From Chitinophagales bacterium (lineage in GTDB: Bacteria; Bacteroidota; Bacteroidia; Chitinophagales; Saprospiraceae): 64,000 nt of DNA. Made by a program: the position numbers and the translations under genes. Numbering within the stretch: position 1 is the stretch's first letter; every line of letters starts with the position of its first letter. The notes below the pieces were generated by a model, which saw only the letters and a program-made list of their open reading frames with translations, did not search any database and was not told the DNA's origin. The DNA lies in contig JAAFJY010000003.1 of NCBI GenBank assembly GCA_013299105.1, positions 124,001-188,000 on the forward strand, in the 5' to 3' direction. Positions 35,174-43,766 of the stretch are shown here, in pieces.

Positions 35174-37000
35174 ATGGTCTTTGCCCTGGTTGTAGCACAT
35201 GAAATAGACAGTCCTTTGCCTTCCTTATTGGATGAATTCACTGACATCCGTAAGCGACTGCGACCATTGCAAGACCGTAGCCTTTTGCAAATTGAAGACC
35301 TGCCCAATGCCAAACGTGAGGACATTCAGGACCTCTTCTCCAAACACGCTGGCAATATCTCCTTTTTTCACTATGCAGGCCATGCTAACGGTAAATCGCT
35401 CAGCATTCCAGGAGGAGGTAATGCAAAGGGTTTAGCAGCTTTGTTTGGATTGGAAAACCAGCAGCGGAAAGTTAATCCGCCGATCCTGGTTTTTCTCAAT
35501 GGTTGCTCATCCAGGGGCCAGGTGGATGACCTCTTGGCAATTGGGGTAAAAGCGGTGATTGCCACCAATTGTGAGATCAAGGACGAAAGCGCCCGTATTT
35601 TTGCCGCTGCTTTTTACCAGCATTTTTGCGAAGAGGGTAGGAGCTTGGGCCAAGCCTTTGATTTTGCCAAAGGTATCCTGGCAAAATCGGATGCCGGGAA
35701 ATCCATAACGCTAGTGGATATGCGGGGTAGTGGCAGGGCTCCCAGTCAAAACCCATCTGAACTTACTTGGGGGTTGTACCTCAATGAAGGTATTGCTGGA
35801 AAAGAAAGAGAAGAATTGGAGCAAATTGTGCTCAATGCCTTGCCGAGGCTTTCTCCTTATATTTTGCAAAATACCAAGGTGCGAGCTAGAGAGAGCTTGC
35901 TGGCTTTGGTAGATGAGTTTCTGGAGCAGGCAGGGGATTTACAAAATGACCAGGACCCCTTGTTGGAGTTGATCACACGCCTGCCCTGGACCATCGGAAC
36001 CCATTTGCGGCGGCTTTTTGTGTTGGACCAGGAGAGTGGCATGGCGGAAACTGGTTTGCCGCGCTTGAAAGAAATCAACCAGGCATACCAGGAATTGCTG
36101 CGCTTCATCGCCTATGTGCTTTATTCATCGCTGTGGGATGAGCGGCAAAAAGGTGCGCTGAACGACCATACTTACAAGGATCAAGCTCTGGCCCTGGATT
36201 TGCAAAACGGCATCAAGGTGGATTATTTGTACCAAATTCGCCAATGCCTCAAGCTTTTGCAAGAAATACCTGGAGACGAGATCAACCTGGAAGCCAATGT
36301 TGCTGATTTTTTGCAAGTAGTAGATGAAAAATTGCTCGAAGGCCATGCTTTTATGCAAGCTTTGGATGCTTGTTTGGTCAAAAACGACCCCAAAATACTG
36401 GAGGAACTGATCGCTTTGCGCAAAAGTACTTTGGACCAAACCTGTCTTCACGCTGAAGGAATTTACACTGCTTACTTGAGAGCAGCCTTGTTTTTGACCC
36501 AGTATCGTTTGTTCAGTATCCGCTCGATTTCGGTGGACAAAGTGCGCTACATTGACGCTGCTGAACCTTTTGTACACCAGAGTCTAAGCTTGCATGCGGC
36601 GTTTGGTGCATTGGAACCCCTGCTTACCATGAGCAAAGAAGCCAGCGACAACTACTGCATCATGTTGGCTCCGCGTGACCAAAAAGACCCCTTGGCCAAG
36701 GCCCTGAATTTGTCGCCTTTTTACCTCGACAAAAGCTCTTGGTTGAGTGGCAAGGCCAATGCATATCCAGCGATCCATATGCTTTACGCGATGGAAGGTT
36801 TTGGCAGGTTTCACTACCGCTACATCGACCAAGACGTAAACCACCAATACCTGTACAACGACAACCAGGATTTTGAAGTCCATGAATTTGGCGCGAAATT
36901 CCCAGATTTGTCCAACGCGATCAGTGTGCAGGAAGCCCGTAAATTCAAGAGGATTTACCAGCAATTCCAGCGTTTTAACCAAGACTTCCAGGCCCCATGA
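35174..37000 (+). CDS. CHAT-domain caspase-like protease
   Basis: 608 residues. The CHAT domain occupies roughly residues 1-200: a Rossmann-like start (MVFALVVAHEID), the catalytic histidine in FFHYAGHANG (His 70) and the catalytic cysteine in LVFLNGCSS (Cys 111), plus GVKAVIATNCEI and FAAAFYQHFCEEGRSLGQA. The remaining 400 residues are helical with no family I recognise, possibly the coupling or substrate-adaptor region. The stop overlaps the start of the nSTAND gene (ATGA), which indicates translational coupling. In known CHAT-STAND pairs the ATPase senses a trigger and releases the protease. No effector-associated domain is visible at the N-terminus, so the coupling here may be direct. Confidence 0.85.
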   Translation: MVFALVVAHEIDSPLPSLLDEFTDIRKRLRPLQDRSLLQIEDLPNAKREDIQDLFSKHAGNISFFHYAGHANGKSLSIPGGGNAKGLAALFGLENQQRKVNPPILVFLNGCSSRGQVDDLLAIGVKAVIATNCEIKDESARIFAAAFYQHFCEEGRSLGQAFDFAKGILAKSDAGKSITLVDMRGSGRAPSQNPSELTWGLYLNEGIAGKEREELEQIVLNALPRLSPYILQNTKVRARESLLALVDEFLEQAGDLQNDQDPLLELITRLPWTIGTHLRRLFVLDQESGMAETGLPRLKEINQAYQELLRFIAYVLYSSLWDERQKGALNDHTYKDQALALDLQNGIKVDYLYQIRQCLKLLQEIPGDEINLEANVADFLQVVDEKLLEGHAFMQALDACLVKNDPKILEELIALRKSTLDQTCLHAEGIYTAYLRAALFLTQYRLFSIRSISVDKVRYIDAAEPFVHQSLSLHAAFGALEPLLTMSKEASDNYCIMLAPRDQKDPLAKALNLSPFYLDKSSWLSGKANAYPAIHMLYAMEGFGRFHYRYIDQDVNHQYLYNDNQDFEVHEFGAKFPDLSNAISVQEARKFKRIYQQFQRFNQDFQAP

Positions 37001-40000
37001 ACCCCAATTTCCCACATATCAGCCCATTCAAGCTATTGCAGTCTTACACCCGTGAAGACAGCAGGCACTTCTTTGGGCGGGAAAAAGAGACCCGCTTGCT
37101 CAGTGAAATGCTGATGCACAGCAAATTGGTGTTGTTGTATGGCCCATCGGGATCGGGCAAAACCAGTTTGATTCAGTGCGGCTTGGGAGGCATGTTGTCG
37201 CCCCGCGATTGGTTGCCGATTTTTGTGCGCAGGGGCCAGGGATTCGAGCAGTCGATCCGACTGAGTTTGCTCAAAAAATGCCGTGAACTCCAGGCTTTTG
37301 AGCAAAGTGCGAGGAACACATCCGAACTGGAACAACTTTCCATCAGGGAACTGGTACAGCAGGTGTTTCGCATCAGCCGGTTGCCTGTTTACTTGATTCT
37401 GGACCAGTTTGAGGAGTTGTTTATTTTGGGGGATAAAACAGAACAGGATGATTTTTTCCAAAACCTGGAAGACTTGCAGCTTTTCAGCGAGGATTTCTTT
37501 TGCAAAATCCTGATTTCTACCCGCGAGGAGTACCTGGCCAATTTTTATGATTACGAAAGCTCCTTGCCCTACTTGTTTGAAAACCGATTTCGGGTAGAGC
37601 GGATGCGTTCGCAGCAGGTTTTGCAGGTGGTAGAAGGCATGTTGAAAGTGCCCTACGCAGGCTATCCAAATTTTCAACTTGAGCAAGGTGTGGCGCTGGA
37701 CATTCGCGAAAAACTGGAAAACAAGCAGCATCAAGTCGAGTTGACTGACCTGCAAATTTATCTCGATCGCTTGTACCGCAAAGCTGTCGACGCGGCTTCG
37801 CCAGACGATCAGGAAGTTTTTTTCAGCAAAGCCCTGGTTGCGGCCAACCCACTGGACAACGTGCTCAGCCAGTTTTTGGACGAGCAATTGGCGAAAATCA
37901 AATTAGACTACAAGGCCAAAAACAGCACTGAACAACCCGTTCTAAAACTGCTTTACCCCTTCGTGAGCGAACAAGGGACCAAGCAAAGCCAGGATTTGAA
38001 AACGGTTTTAGAAAACTTGCAATTGGCCAAAACCCCTTTTTCAGAACAACAGGTTGCCTCTGTTTTGGAGCAACTTTGCGCACCCGATGTTCGCCTGCTC
38101 AAGCGCCTGGACTTGGAAGAAGGCCAGCCTTCGCGCTATGAGTTGTGGCACGACCGCCTGGCCGCCCAGGTTTTTGCTAGATTCAGCACCGAAGAGCTGC
38201 AAAGACGCCAGGCTTTGAGTCAATTGGACAGTGTTTTGAAGCTCAACCAAGACCAAGAGGGTGGAAAAAAGACCTACTTGAGCATAAGAGCCTTAGAACT
38301 GGTAGATGAAAACTTGGACCAAAGCGGGCTTAAAGCAGAACAAGTTGAATTGATCAATCAAAGTAAGGCAACTCATCGGCGGGCCAGAAACCTGCGTTGG
38401 ACGGCTTACGCTACCGTTTTGACTTTGACCTTGACTGCTGCTTTCTTTTTTTGGTTAAACGGCCAAAACCAGCGCCTCAACGCCGAAGTCAATGCCCTGG
38501 TAGCCGAGGCTCGGCGCATCGAAAAAGACGATCCGGTAGCGGCCAGAAAAATCATTAACCAGGCCCTGAGACTTTCCCCAAATTCAAAAGTTGCCATCCA
38601 GGCCCGCAAGGACTTGTGGGAAAGCCAGCAGTTTTATTACCGCAAGCTGAAAATGCGGGGAAATGTGTATTGCATTGATGCGAGTGAGGATGGGCAGGAA
38701 ATTGTGGTGGGAGTGGATAGCAGTGTTTGTTTGTTGGATGGGGAGGGCAGGGTTCGACAGGAGGTTAAATTGGCTGCTGAAATCAGGGCTTTGCACTATG
38801 TGAAAGAAAAGCGGGCTTATGTTTTGGATAGTTATGGTCAAATTTGGGAAATTGATTTGTACAAGGAGAGTAAATACCGGATTGATTCTCTTCAAGATTG
38901 GGCTTTTGGCATAGCGTATCATGATCGAACGAAGATATTGGCCGTCATGGATATGTATGGAAGATTGCATACCTATTTACATAGCAGGAAGCAGACTTCA
39001 CTTACGATAGTTGAAATGGAAGCACCTTTTATCCCTACAACATATCCTGCGCACACTTTAGATTTCAATGCTAATGGCGATAAGTTGGTAAGTGTAATCG
39101 ATTCAGGAAGAGCGATGGTTTTTGACCTCACTGGTCGGGTGTGGCGCAGGGTGAAATTAGGGCGGGATGTTATTCTAAGTGTTGAATTTCATCCCCAAAA
39201 AGACGAAGTGCTGAGCCTGAGCCGAGATGGTCAGGCCCATTTGTGGGATGCAAATCGAATTGTTTCTGGTGTTCAAGAAAAAAGTTTGCCCACTTTTAGC
39301 CTTTCTGCAAATGCAGATCGCATCAATTTTGGTCAATTCAATAAGCGAGGTAATGCTGTATTGTTGGGAGCACAAAATCGAAAACTATATGTCTGGGGAA
39401 CGGAAAGAGGTGATTTGGTTTCTTATCTCGGACACCAGAATGGTATTATAGGAGGAAAATGGCTTTTCGAAGGAAGACAATTTATTTCTATAGATCAAGA
39501 CTCTTCATTGCTATGGTGGAAAACCGCATCAAAAGCAAAACAAGTATTCGGGCCTCATATCAATGAAGTCGAAAAACTGATTGTAGCTAAAAGTGGCTTG
39601 ATTTTCAGTGCTGATGGAACAGGTGGGAAAATGAGTTACACGGCTCAAAATGACCTGTCATCTACCATAAAGAGCCAATATCAGGCAGTGATAAAAGTGT
39701 GGAATCCACAGAAAAGTAGGTTGGTTCAGCAAAAAGCAGCGTTGCAAGGTGGGATCAGAGATATAGCCTTGTTAGAAGACAAACACACCATTGTAGCTAT
39801 TGGTACTGGGATGGAATTGTTTTTTTGGAATACAAAAACTGGATTTAGTTTTAAGAAAACGGTTGGTAGTGAGTACGTTTACCACTTGTGCAAAATCAAG
39901 CAAGGGCAATTTGCAATTTCAACATTGGACGATATCCAAATATGGAATTACCAAGGAGAATTGTTATCATCCATTCCATATCCGTCGCCCAATGACCGCC

Positions 40001-40488
40001 CCAATTGCTTGAGTTGGAATGAAAAGGAACAAGCACTTTATGCCAGCCTTGATTATTCAGGGCTTTGTAAATATCAAAATCAAAAGTGGACACTGATAAA
40101 AGATGCCCCAAAGAACATTTTATCGATGAGTTGGACTGTTGATTCTGGCAAATTAGCCCTTGGCTCTCAAATAAGTGAAGAAGGAGAAATTGGTTCTTAC
40201 CTATGGAATACACTAGACAAGGTTTTTGTTCCACTTAGGCTAAGCCTATCAGATAGAGGAGGAATTTCCAAGTGTTTTGACCTTGATTTTTCCCCTGACG
40301 GGCGCTACCTCGGCATTGCAATCGGCTCTAAAGCAATAGTAGTGGATGTAAACACTTTGCAAGAAGTACAAGCGATGGGAGATAAACCCACTACTGGCGT
40401 ATATGCTGTCCGATTCTCAAAATCAGGTAATGAAATATACATGGGAACTGGAGACGGGTATGTATTTGTTTATTCGATTCCCAAGTAA
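36997..40488 (+). CDS. transmembrane nSTAND ATPase with WD40-like propeller
   Basis: 1163 residues. Residues 1-400 form an nSTAND1-type NTPase: SRHFFGREKETRLLSEML, Walker A GPSGSGKT (49-56), Walker B LILDQFEELF (about 133), and a winged-helix or helical part with LWHDRLAAQVF. One membrane helix follows (WTAYATVLTLTLTAAFFFWL, about 468-487), a short coiled linker (RIEKDDPVAARKIINQAL), then WD40-like beta repeats from about 535 to the end, enough for two seven-bladed propellers. If the helix spans the membrane, the ATPase is cytosolic and the propeller periplasmic. It overlaps the CHAT gene by 4 bp. The base composition of the propeller half is more AT-rich than the NTPase half, suggesting faster evolution or a separate origin. 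Confidence 0.85.
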   Translation: MNPNFPHISPFKLLQSYTREDSRHFFGREKETRLLSEMLMHSKLVLLYGPSGSGKTSLIQCGLGGMLSPRDWLPIFVRRGQGFEQSIRLSLLKKCRELQAFEQSARNTSELEQLSIRELVQQVFRISRLPVYLILDQFEELFILGDKTEQDDFFQNLEDLQLFSEDFFCKILISTREEYLANFYDYESSLPYLFENRFRVERMRSQQVLQVVEGMLKVPYAGYPNFQLEQGVALDIREKLENKQHQVELTDLQIYLDRLYRKAVDAASPDDQEVFFSKALVAANPLDNVLSQFLDEQLAKIKLDYKAKNSTEQPVLKLLYPFVSEQGTKQSQDLKTVLENLQLAKTPFSEQQVASVLEQLCAPDVRLLKRLDLEEGQPSRYELWHDRLAAQVFARFSTEELQRRQALSQLDSVLKLNQDQEGGKKTYLSIRALELVDENLDQSGLKAEQVELINQSKATHRRARNLRWTAYATVLTLTLTAAFFFWLNGQNQRLNAEVNALVAEARRIEKDDPVAARKIINQALRLSPNSKVAIQARKDLWESQQFYYRKLKMRGNVYCIDASEDGQEIVVGVDSSVCLLDGEGRVRQEVKLAAEIRALHYVKEKRAYVLDSYGQIWEIDLYKESKYRIDSLQDWAFGIAYHDRTKILAVMDMYGRLHTYLHSRKQTSLTIVEMEAPFIPTTYPAHTLDFNANGDKLVSVIDSGRAMVFDLTGRVWRRVKLGRDVILSVEFHPQKDEVLSLSRDGQAHLWDANRIVSGVQEKSLPTFSLSANADRINFGQFNKRGNAVLLGAQNRKLYVWGTERGDLVSYLGHQNGIIGGKWLFEGRQFISIDQDSSLLWWKTASKAKQVFGPHINEVEKLIVAKSGLIFSADGTGGKMSYTAQNDLSSTIKSQYQAVIKVWNPQKSRLVQQKAALQGGIRDIALLEDKHTIVAIGTGMELFFWNTKTGFSFKKTVGSEYVYHLCKIKQGQFAISTLDDIQIWNYQGELLSSIPYPSPNDRPNCLSWNEKEQALYASLDYSGLCKYQNQKWTLIKDAPKNILSMSWTVDSGKLALGSQISEEGEIGSYLWNTLDKVFVPLRLSLSDRGGISKCFDLDFSPDGRYLGIAIGSKAIVVDVNTLQEVQAMGDKPTTGVYAVRFSKSGNEIYMGTGDGYVFVYSIPK

Positions 40489-40540
40489 ACACTTTTTAAT
40501 ACTGGGTACTCGCAGATTTTGATCACTAAACACCATAAAC

Positions 40541-41227
40541 ATGAAAAAGCAATTTTTATGCTTAGGCTTGATTACTCTTTTTGGAGTATTACACCCACTT
40601 TTGGGGCAAACACGAATTCAATACAAACCCAATAAGCAAGCAAAAAAGTGCTGTACAAAACCTGGTCAAACTAATCCGAAGTTTAACTATTCAGCAAGAA
40701 CTACAGAGTTTATTCGGGTTTCTTGCGGTGGCAATTGGAAAGAATTTGAATACTTAATTGCAGAGGCCAATCTCAATCAATGTTTAGAATATCGGCCAGT
40801 GTGCAAGGATGGAGTGCCTGTCGACATCAAAATATTCAAATGTGATTGTATTTCTTCAAGTTGTATTGAAATTCCTACTGATCTTTCACCCAAAAGGGTA
40901 CGTGTTGCAGACTCTCCCGTACATCATGAATTGTTCCAAGATTATACTGATTGGAGAAGAAGAGATTTGCCTGTTATTCAGGTAAAACAGTTCTTTAATC
41001 AAGATTTGGTTAAACAAACCCAAAGTCTAGCTTCCAAGAAAGATATTCCAGCCTTACAAAAAATGGTGACTAGCCAATATGAAGTAATGTTAAAGATTCC
41101 TAATGCCAACATTATGAGTCCAGAGACTTACTTGCAACAATTGAAACCGAATCTTGGAACTGAGGTATTCGAAAAACTCAATAAACAAGACTTTCTGGAT
41201 CAACTCCGCTCAAAAAGTAAGCAATAG
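40541..41227 (+). CDS. secreted protein, cysteine-containing, unknown
   Basis: 228 residues with a Sec signal peptide (MKKQFLCLGLITLFGVLHPL, cleavage near LLGQ). Six or more cysteines in the first half (KKCCTKPG, VSCGG, QCLEYRPVC, FKCDCISSSC) suggest disulphides outside the cytosol; the second half is helical and polar. I do not recognise a family. It starts 52 bp after the nSTAND-WD40 gene on the same strand and could be co-transcribed. Codon and base use are AT-richer than the core genes, like the propeller half of its neighbour. Confidence 0.7.
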   Translation: MKKQFLCLGLITLFGVLHPLLGQTRIQYKPNKQAKKCCTKPGQTNPKFNYSARTTEFIRVSCGGNWKEFEYLIAEANLNQCLEYRPVCKDGVPVDIKIFKCDCISSSCIEIPTDLSPKRVRVADSPVHHELFQDYTDWRRRDLPVIQVKQFFNQDLVKQTQSLASKKDIPALQKMVTSQYEVMLKIPNANIMSPETYLQQLKPNLGTEVFEKLNKQDFLDQLRSKSKQ

Positions 41228-41251
41228 TCTTTGCCTTACAATTTTTAATGT

Positions 41252-41317
41252 GAAATAGTCTGGGACCATGTTTGGTCATGATTTTCCAGCTAACTCAGAC
41301 AATTCTCGGACTATTTC
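41252..41317 (+). terminator. hairpin between the two secreted-protein genes
   Basis: GAAATAGTC (41252-41260) pairs with GACTATTTC (41309-41317), enclosing smaller complementary parts (GACCATG/GGTCATG nearby). Only a short T-rich tail follows, so it may be an attenuator or processing site instead of a full terminator. Confidence 0.45.
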
Positions 41318-41346
41318 CTTTCAAATATTGCTAAATCTTAATAAAT

Positions 41347-42276
41347 ATGAAAAACTTACTGTTCTTGATTCTTGTTTTCTGTGCGGTAACACTATCAAAA
41401 GCACAGCAGCAAGTTAATGCAAATCTCATCGGTGCCAACATAAAATATATTACTGCTGCCGCCAATATCCAGCCCGGTGAATACCACATCCGTTCGATGC
41501 TCCTTGACCGTCCAATGGATGTAATGAATGGCCAAAACCAAAATGGAGTTGGCCTGCATTTGTGGGATTTCCACGGCGGAGAAGCCCAAAAATTCTACAT
41601 CGAGCGCAGCAATGAAGCCGGGTATTATTACATCAAGACCTTTTGGGGAAGGGTTTTGGACATCAACGGTGCGAGTACGGCTTCTGGTGCCACGCTTTAT
41701 ACTTGGGACTTTCATGGTGGTGACAACCAAAAGTGGAAATTTATAGATGTAGGAAATGGCTATTACAACATCCAATCCAAGTTAGGCACTTATATTGATG
41801 TAGCATGGGGGAACTCAAATTCAGGTGCAGTGATTTGGATGTCTGAATACTCCACTTGGAATAACAATGCCGCTCAAAGGTGGAGGTTGGAAGCCACTTT
41901 GAACATTAAAATGTATGAACCTAAGCCCCAAGTTCAAATTTTAACCCAAAAAATTGAAGCCACTACAGGAGAATTTAAAGTACTCATAAAAGACAAAAGT
42001 GGGAATTCAGTCCGAAATCCAAAGTTGTACAATATAAGGTTTATTATGAATGGAAGGTATGTTGACTTAGAAGATCGTATCTACACCAAATCGGGAGAGA
42101 TACATTATACGAATGTTCCTTTTGGGCAATATTCTTTGAGTTGTAGCATATTTATTGGATCTGGTTCGGGGAATGGCGCGGTAGATGATTTTTCAGGACA
42201 AACAGTAGATATAGGTAAAGAAAAAGTAACGGTCCTTGCTGGTCAAGTTCCAACGGTAATCTTCACTTTGAAATAA
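41347..42276 (+). CDS. secreted ricin-type (RICIN) lectin domain protein
   Basis: 309 residues. The signal peptide (MKNLLFLILVFCAVTLSKAQ) is followed by a ricin B-type beta-trefoil at about 40-185 with the repeated QxW-like pattern (LHLWDFHGGEAQKFYIE, LYTWDFHGGDNQKWKFI, WNNNAAQRWRLE). The C-terminal third is beta-rich and may be an immunoglobulin-like domain. Such domains bind carbohydrates such as galactosides. It follows the unknown secreted gene by 119 bp and may belong to the CHAT-nSTAND transcription unit. Being extracytoplasmic, it could meet the putative periplasmic propeller of the nSTAND protein; that link is only an inference. Confidence 0.8.
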   Translation: MKNLLFLILVFCAVTLSKAQQQVNANLIGANIKYITAAANIQPGEYHIRSMLLDRPMDVMNGQNQNGVGLHLWDFHGGEAQKFYIERSNEAGYYYIKTFWGRVLDINGASTASGATLYTWDFHGGDNQKWKFIDVGNGYYNIQSKLGTYIDVAWGNSNSGAVIWMSEYSTWNNNAAQRWRLEATLNIKMYEPKPQVQILTQKIEATTGEFKVLIKDKSGNSVRNPKLYNIRFIMNGRYVDLEDRIYTKSGEIHYTNVPFGQYSLSCSIFIGSGSGNGAVDDFSGQTVDIGKEKVTVLAGQVPTVIFTLK

Positions 42277-42342
42277 TGTGTGGGTTTAATTGCTTGGCAA
42301 TCTGAAAACCTTATCCCTAGATAACGTAACCGCAGTCCAAGT

Positions 42343-42371
42343 CACCGAGGAAGCCCCCATCTTCCTCGGTG
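42343..42371. promoter_or_regulatory. perfect inverted repeat, possible enhancer site
   Basis: CACCGAGGAAG (42343-42353) and CTTCCTCGGTG (42361-42371), 11 bp per arm with a 7-bp centre, about 105 bp upstream of the sigma-54-like promoter. No T-run follows, so a protein-binding site is more likely than a terminator. The NtrC-type regulator at 49360 is the obvious candidate. Confidence 0.5.
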
Positions 42372-42463
42372 CCCTCCGATCCCCCGCACAACCCGTCCGA
42401 TACCGAACGCTTTTGAAATAATATAAAATCATTCTACGAAAAGAAAATCAGCCACTTACATTT

Positions 42464-42478
42464 TGGCACGCAGCTTGG
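42464..42478 (+). promoter_or_regulatory. sigma-54 type promoter
   Basis: TGGCACGCAGCTTGG matches the -24/-12 consensus TGGCAC-N5-TTGC at all but the last base. It is 38 bp upstream of the adaptor gene, and the locus encodes a sigma-54 activator. Confidence 0.65.
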
Positions 42479-42515
42479 ACCATACTAGGCGGACAAAAAG
42501 AAAAAATGTTCGCTT

Positions 42516-43766
42516 ATGGACCGTGAGTTATCACCCGACTATTTGAAAAAACGCAATCGACGCACTATCCTGATGGTAGTTGCGGTGCTGTTGACGCTGG
42601 CGCTGGGTACTTGGGCCATCCGCAAGGTCTTGTTCAGCAGCTTGAACCGTTCCGAAATCCGCACAGCCAAGGTGGAAATTGGCCCCGTCGAGAACACCAT
42701 CAATGCCGCCGGAGAAGTGCAGCCCGCATTCGAGCAATTGATCGCCAGCCCGATCCCGGCGACCATCCTGAAAGTAAACCTTACCGAAGGTGCCAGCCTC
42801 AAAAGCGGCGAAGTGATCCTGGAACTCGACGCCAGCGATACCCGTAGCAATTTGGACAAGGAAAAAGACCAACTCGAACTCAAGCGCAACGGCATCGTAA
42901 AACTCAAACTGGAACTGGAAAAAAGCTTTTACGACCTCAAAATCAACGACTCGATCAAGGCTTACCGCATCAATGCCCTCAAAGCCGACATCGAAAACGC
43001 CAAAAAACTCTTCCAGGCTGGCGGCGGCACCCGCGAAACCGTGGACAAACTCGAAAACGATTACCGCATCGCCCAATTGGAAAAACGCCAACTCGAAAAC
43101 GACATCCGCAGCCGCCAGGCTGTGATGCGTACCAGCATCCGCGAAACCGAAATCACGGCCTCGATCCAGGAGAAAGATTACCAGGCCCAGGCCCGCAAAT
43201 TGGGCAAAGCCATCATCCGCGCCGACATCCCAGGGGTCTTGACTTTTGTGAATAAAAACCTGGGCCAAAAAGTGAACGAAGGCGAACCCCTGGCCCGCGT
43301 GGCCAACCTGAGCAGTTTCAAAATCCTGGGCCAGGTGTCGGACAATTACGCCGAGGACCTGCAAGTGGGCATGTCGGCTGTGGTAAGGGTGAATGACAAA
43401 GACTACAGCGCACAAGTGGTCAACATTTACCCTGCCGTATCCAACAATGTGATCAGCTTTGACCTCCGTCTCGACCAAACCCAAGGGCTCGACTTGCGGC
43501 CCCGCATGAAAGTCGAGGTATTTCTGGTCACGGCCAATCATCCGCGCACTTTGCGGGTGCTCAATGGACCTACTTTTCGCGGTGGAGAGTCACAGGACGT
43601 GTTCGTCATCCGGCCGGATGGCAATGCCGAGCGGCGCAGGGTGAAATTGGGCCTAAGCAATTTTGATTACGTGGAAGTCACCGAGGGCCTGAGCAAAGGC
43701 GAAGAAGTGATCATCAGCGATCTGAGTCGTTTTCGCAACACCCGCCAAATCAAAATCAAGCCCTGA
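42516..43766 (+). CDS. periplasmic adaptor (HlyD/MacA-type membrane fusion protein)
   Basis: 416 residues. A single N-terminal membrane helix (TILMVVAVLLTLALGTWAI, about 15-33) is followed by a biotinyl-lipoyl-like half (VENTINAAGEVQPAFEQLIA), a long coiled-coil hairpin (about 90-230) and the second lipoyl half and beta-barrel (ADIPGVLTFVNKNLGQKVNEG, then FKILGQVSDNYAEDLQVGMS). It should bridge the inner-membrane ABC transporter and the outer-membrane channel. Its stop overlaps the start of the TolC-type gene (TGATG). A sigma-54-like promoter lies directly upstream. Substrate is unknown; MacAB-type systems export peptides, macrolides or lipids. Confidence 0.92.
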   Translation: MDRELSPDYLKKRNRRTILMVVAVLLTLALGTWAIRKVLFSSLNRSEIRTAKVEIGPVENTINAAGEVQPAFEQLIASPIPATILKVNLTEGASLKSGEVILELDASDTRSNLDKEKDQLELKRNGIVKLKLELEKSFYDLKINDSIKAYRINALKADIENAKKLFQAGGGTRETVDKLENDYRIAQLEKRQLENDIRSRQAVMRTSIRETEITASIQEKDYQAQARKLGKAIIRADIPGVLTFVNKNLGQKVNEGEPLARVANLSSFKILGQVSDNYAEDLQVGMSAVVRVNDKDYSAQVVNIYPAVSNNVISFDLRLDQTQGLDLRPRMKVEVFLVTANHPRTLRVLNGPTFRGGESQDVFVIRPDGNAERRRVKLGLSNFDYVEVTEGLSKGEEVIISDLSRFRNTRQIKIKP

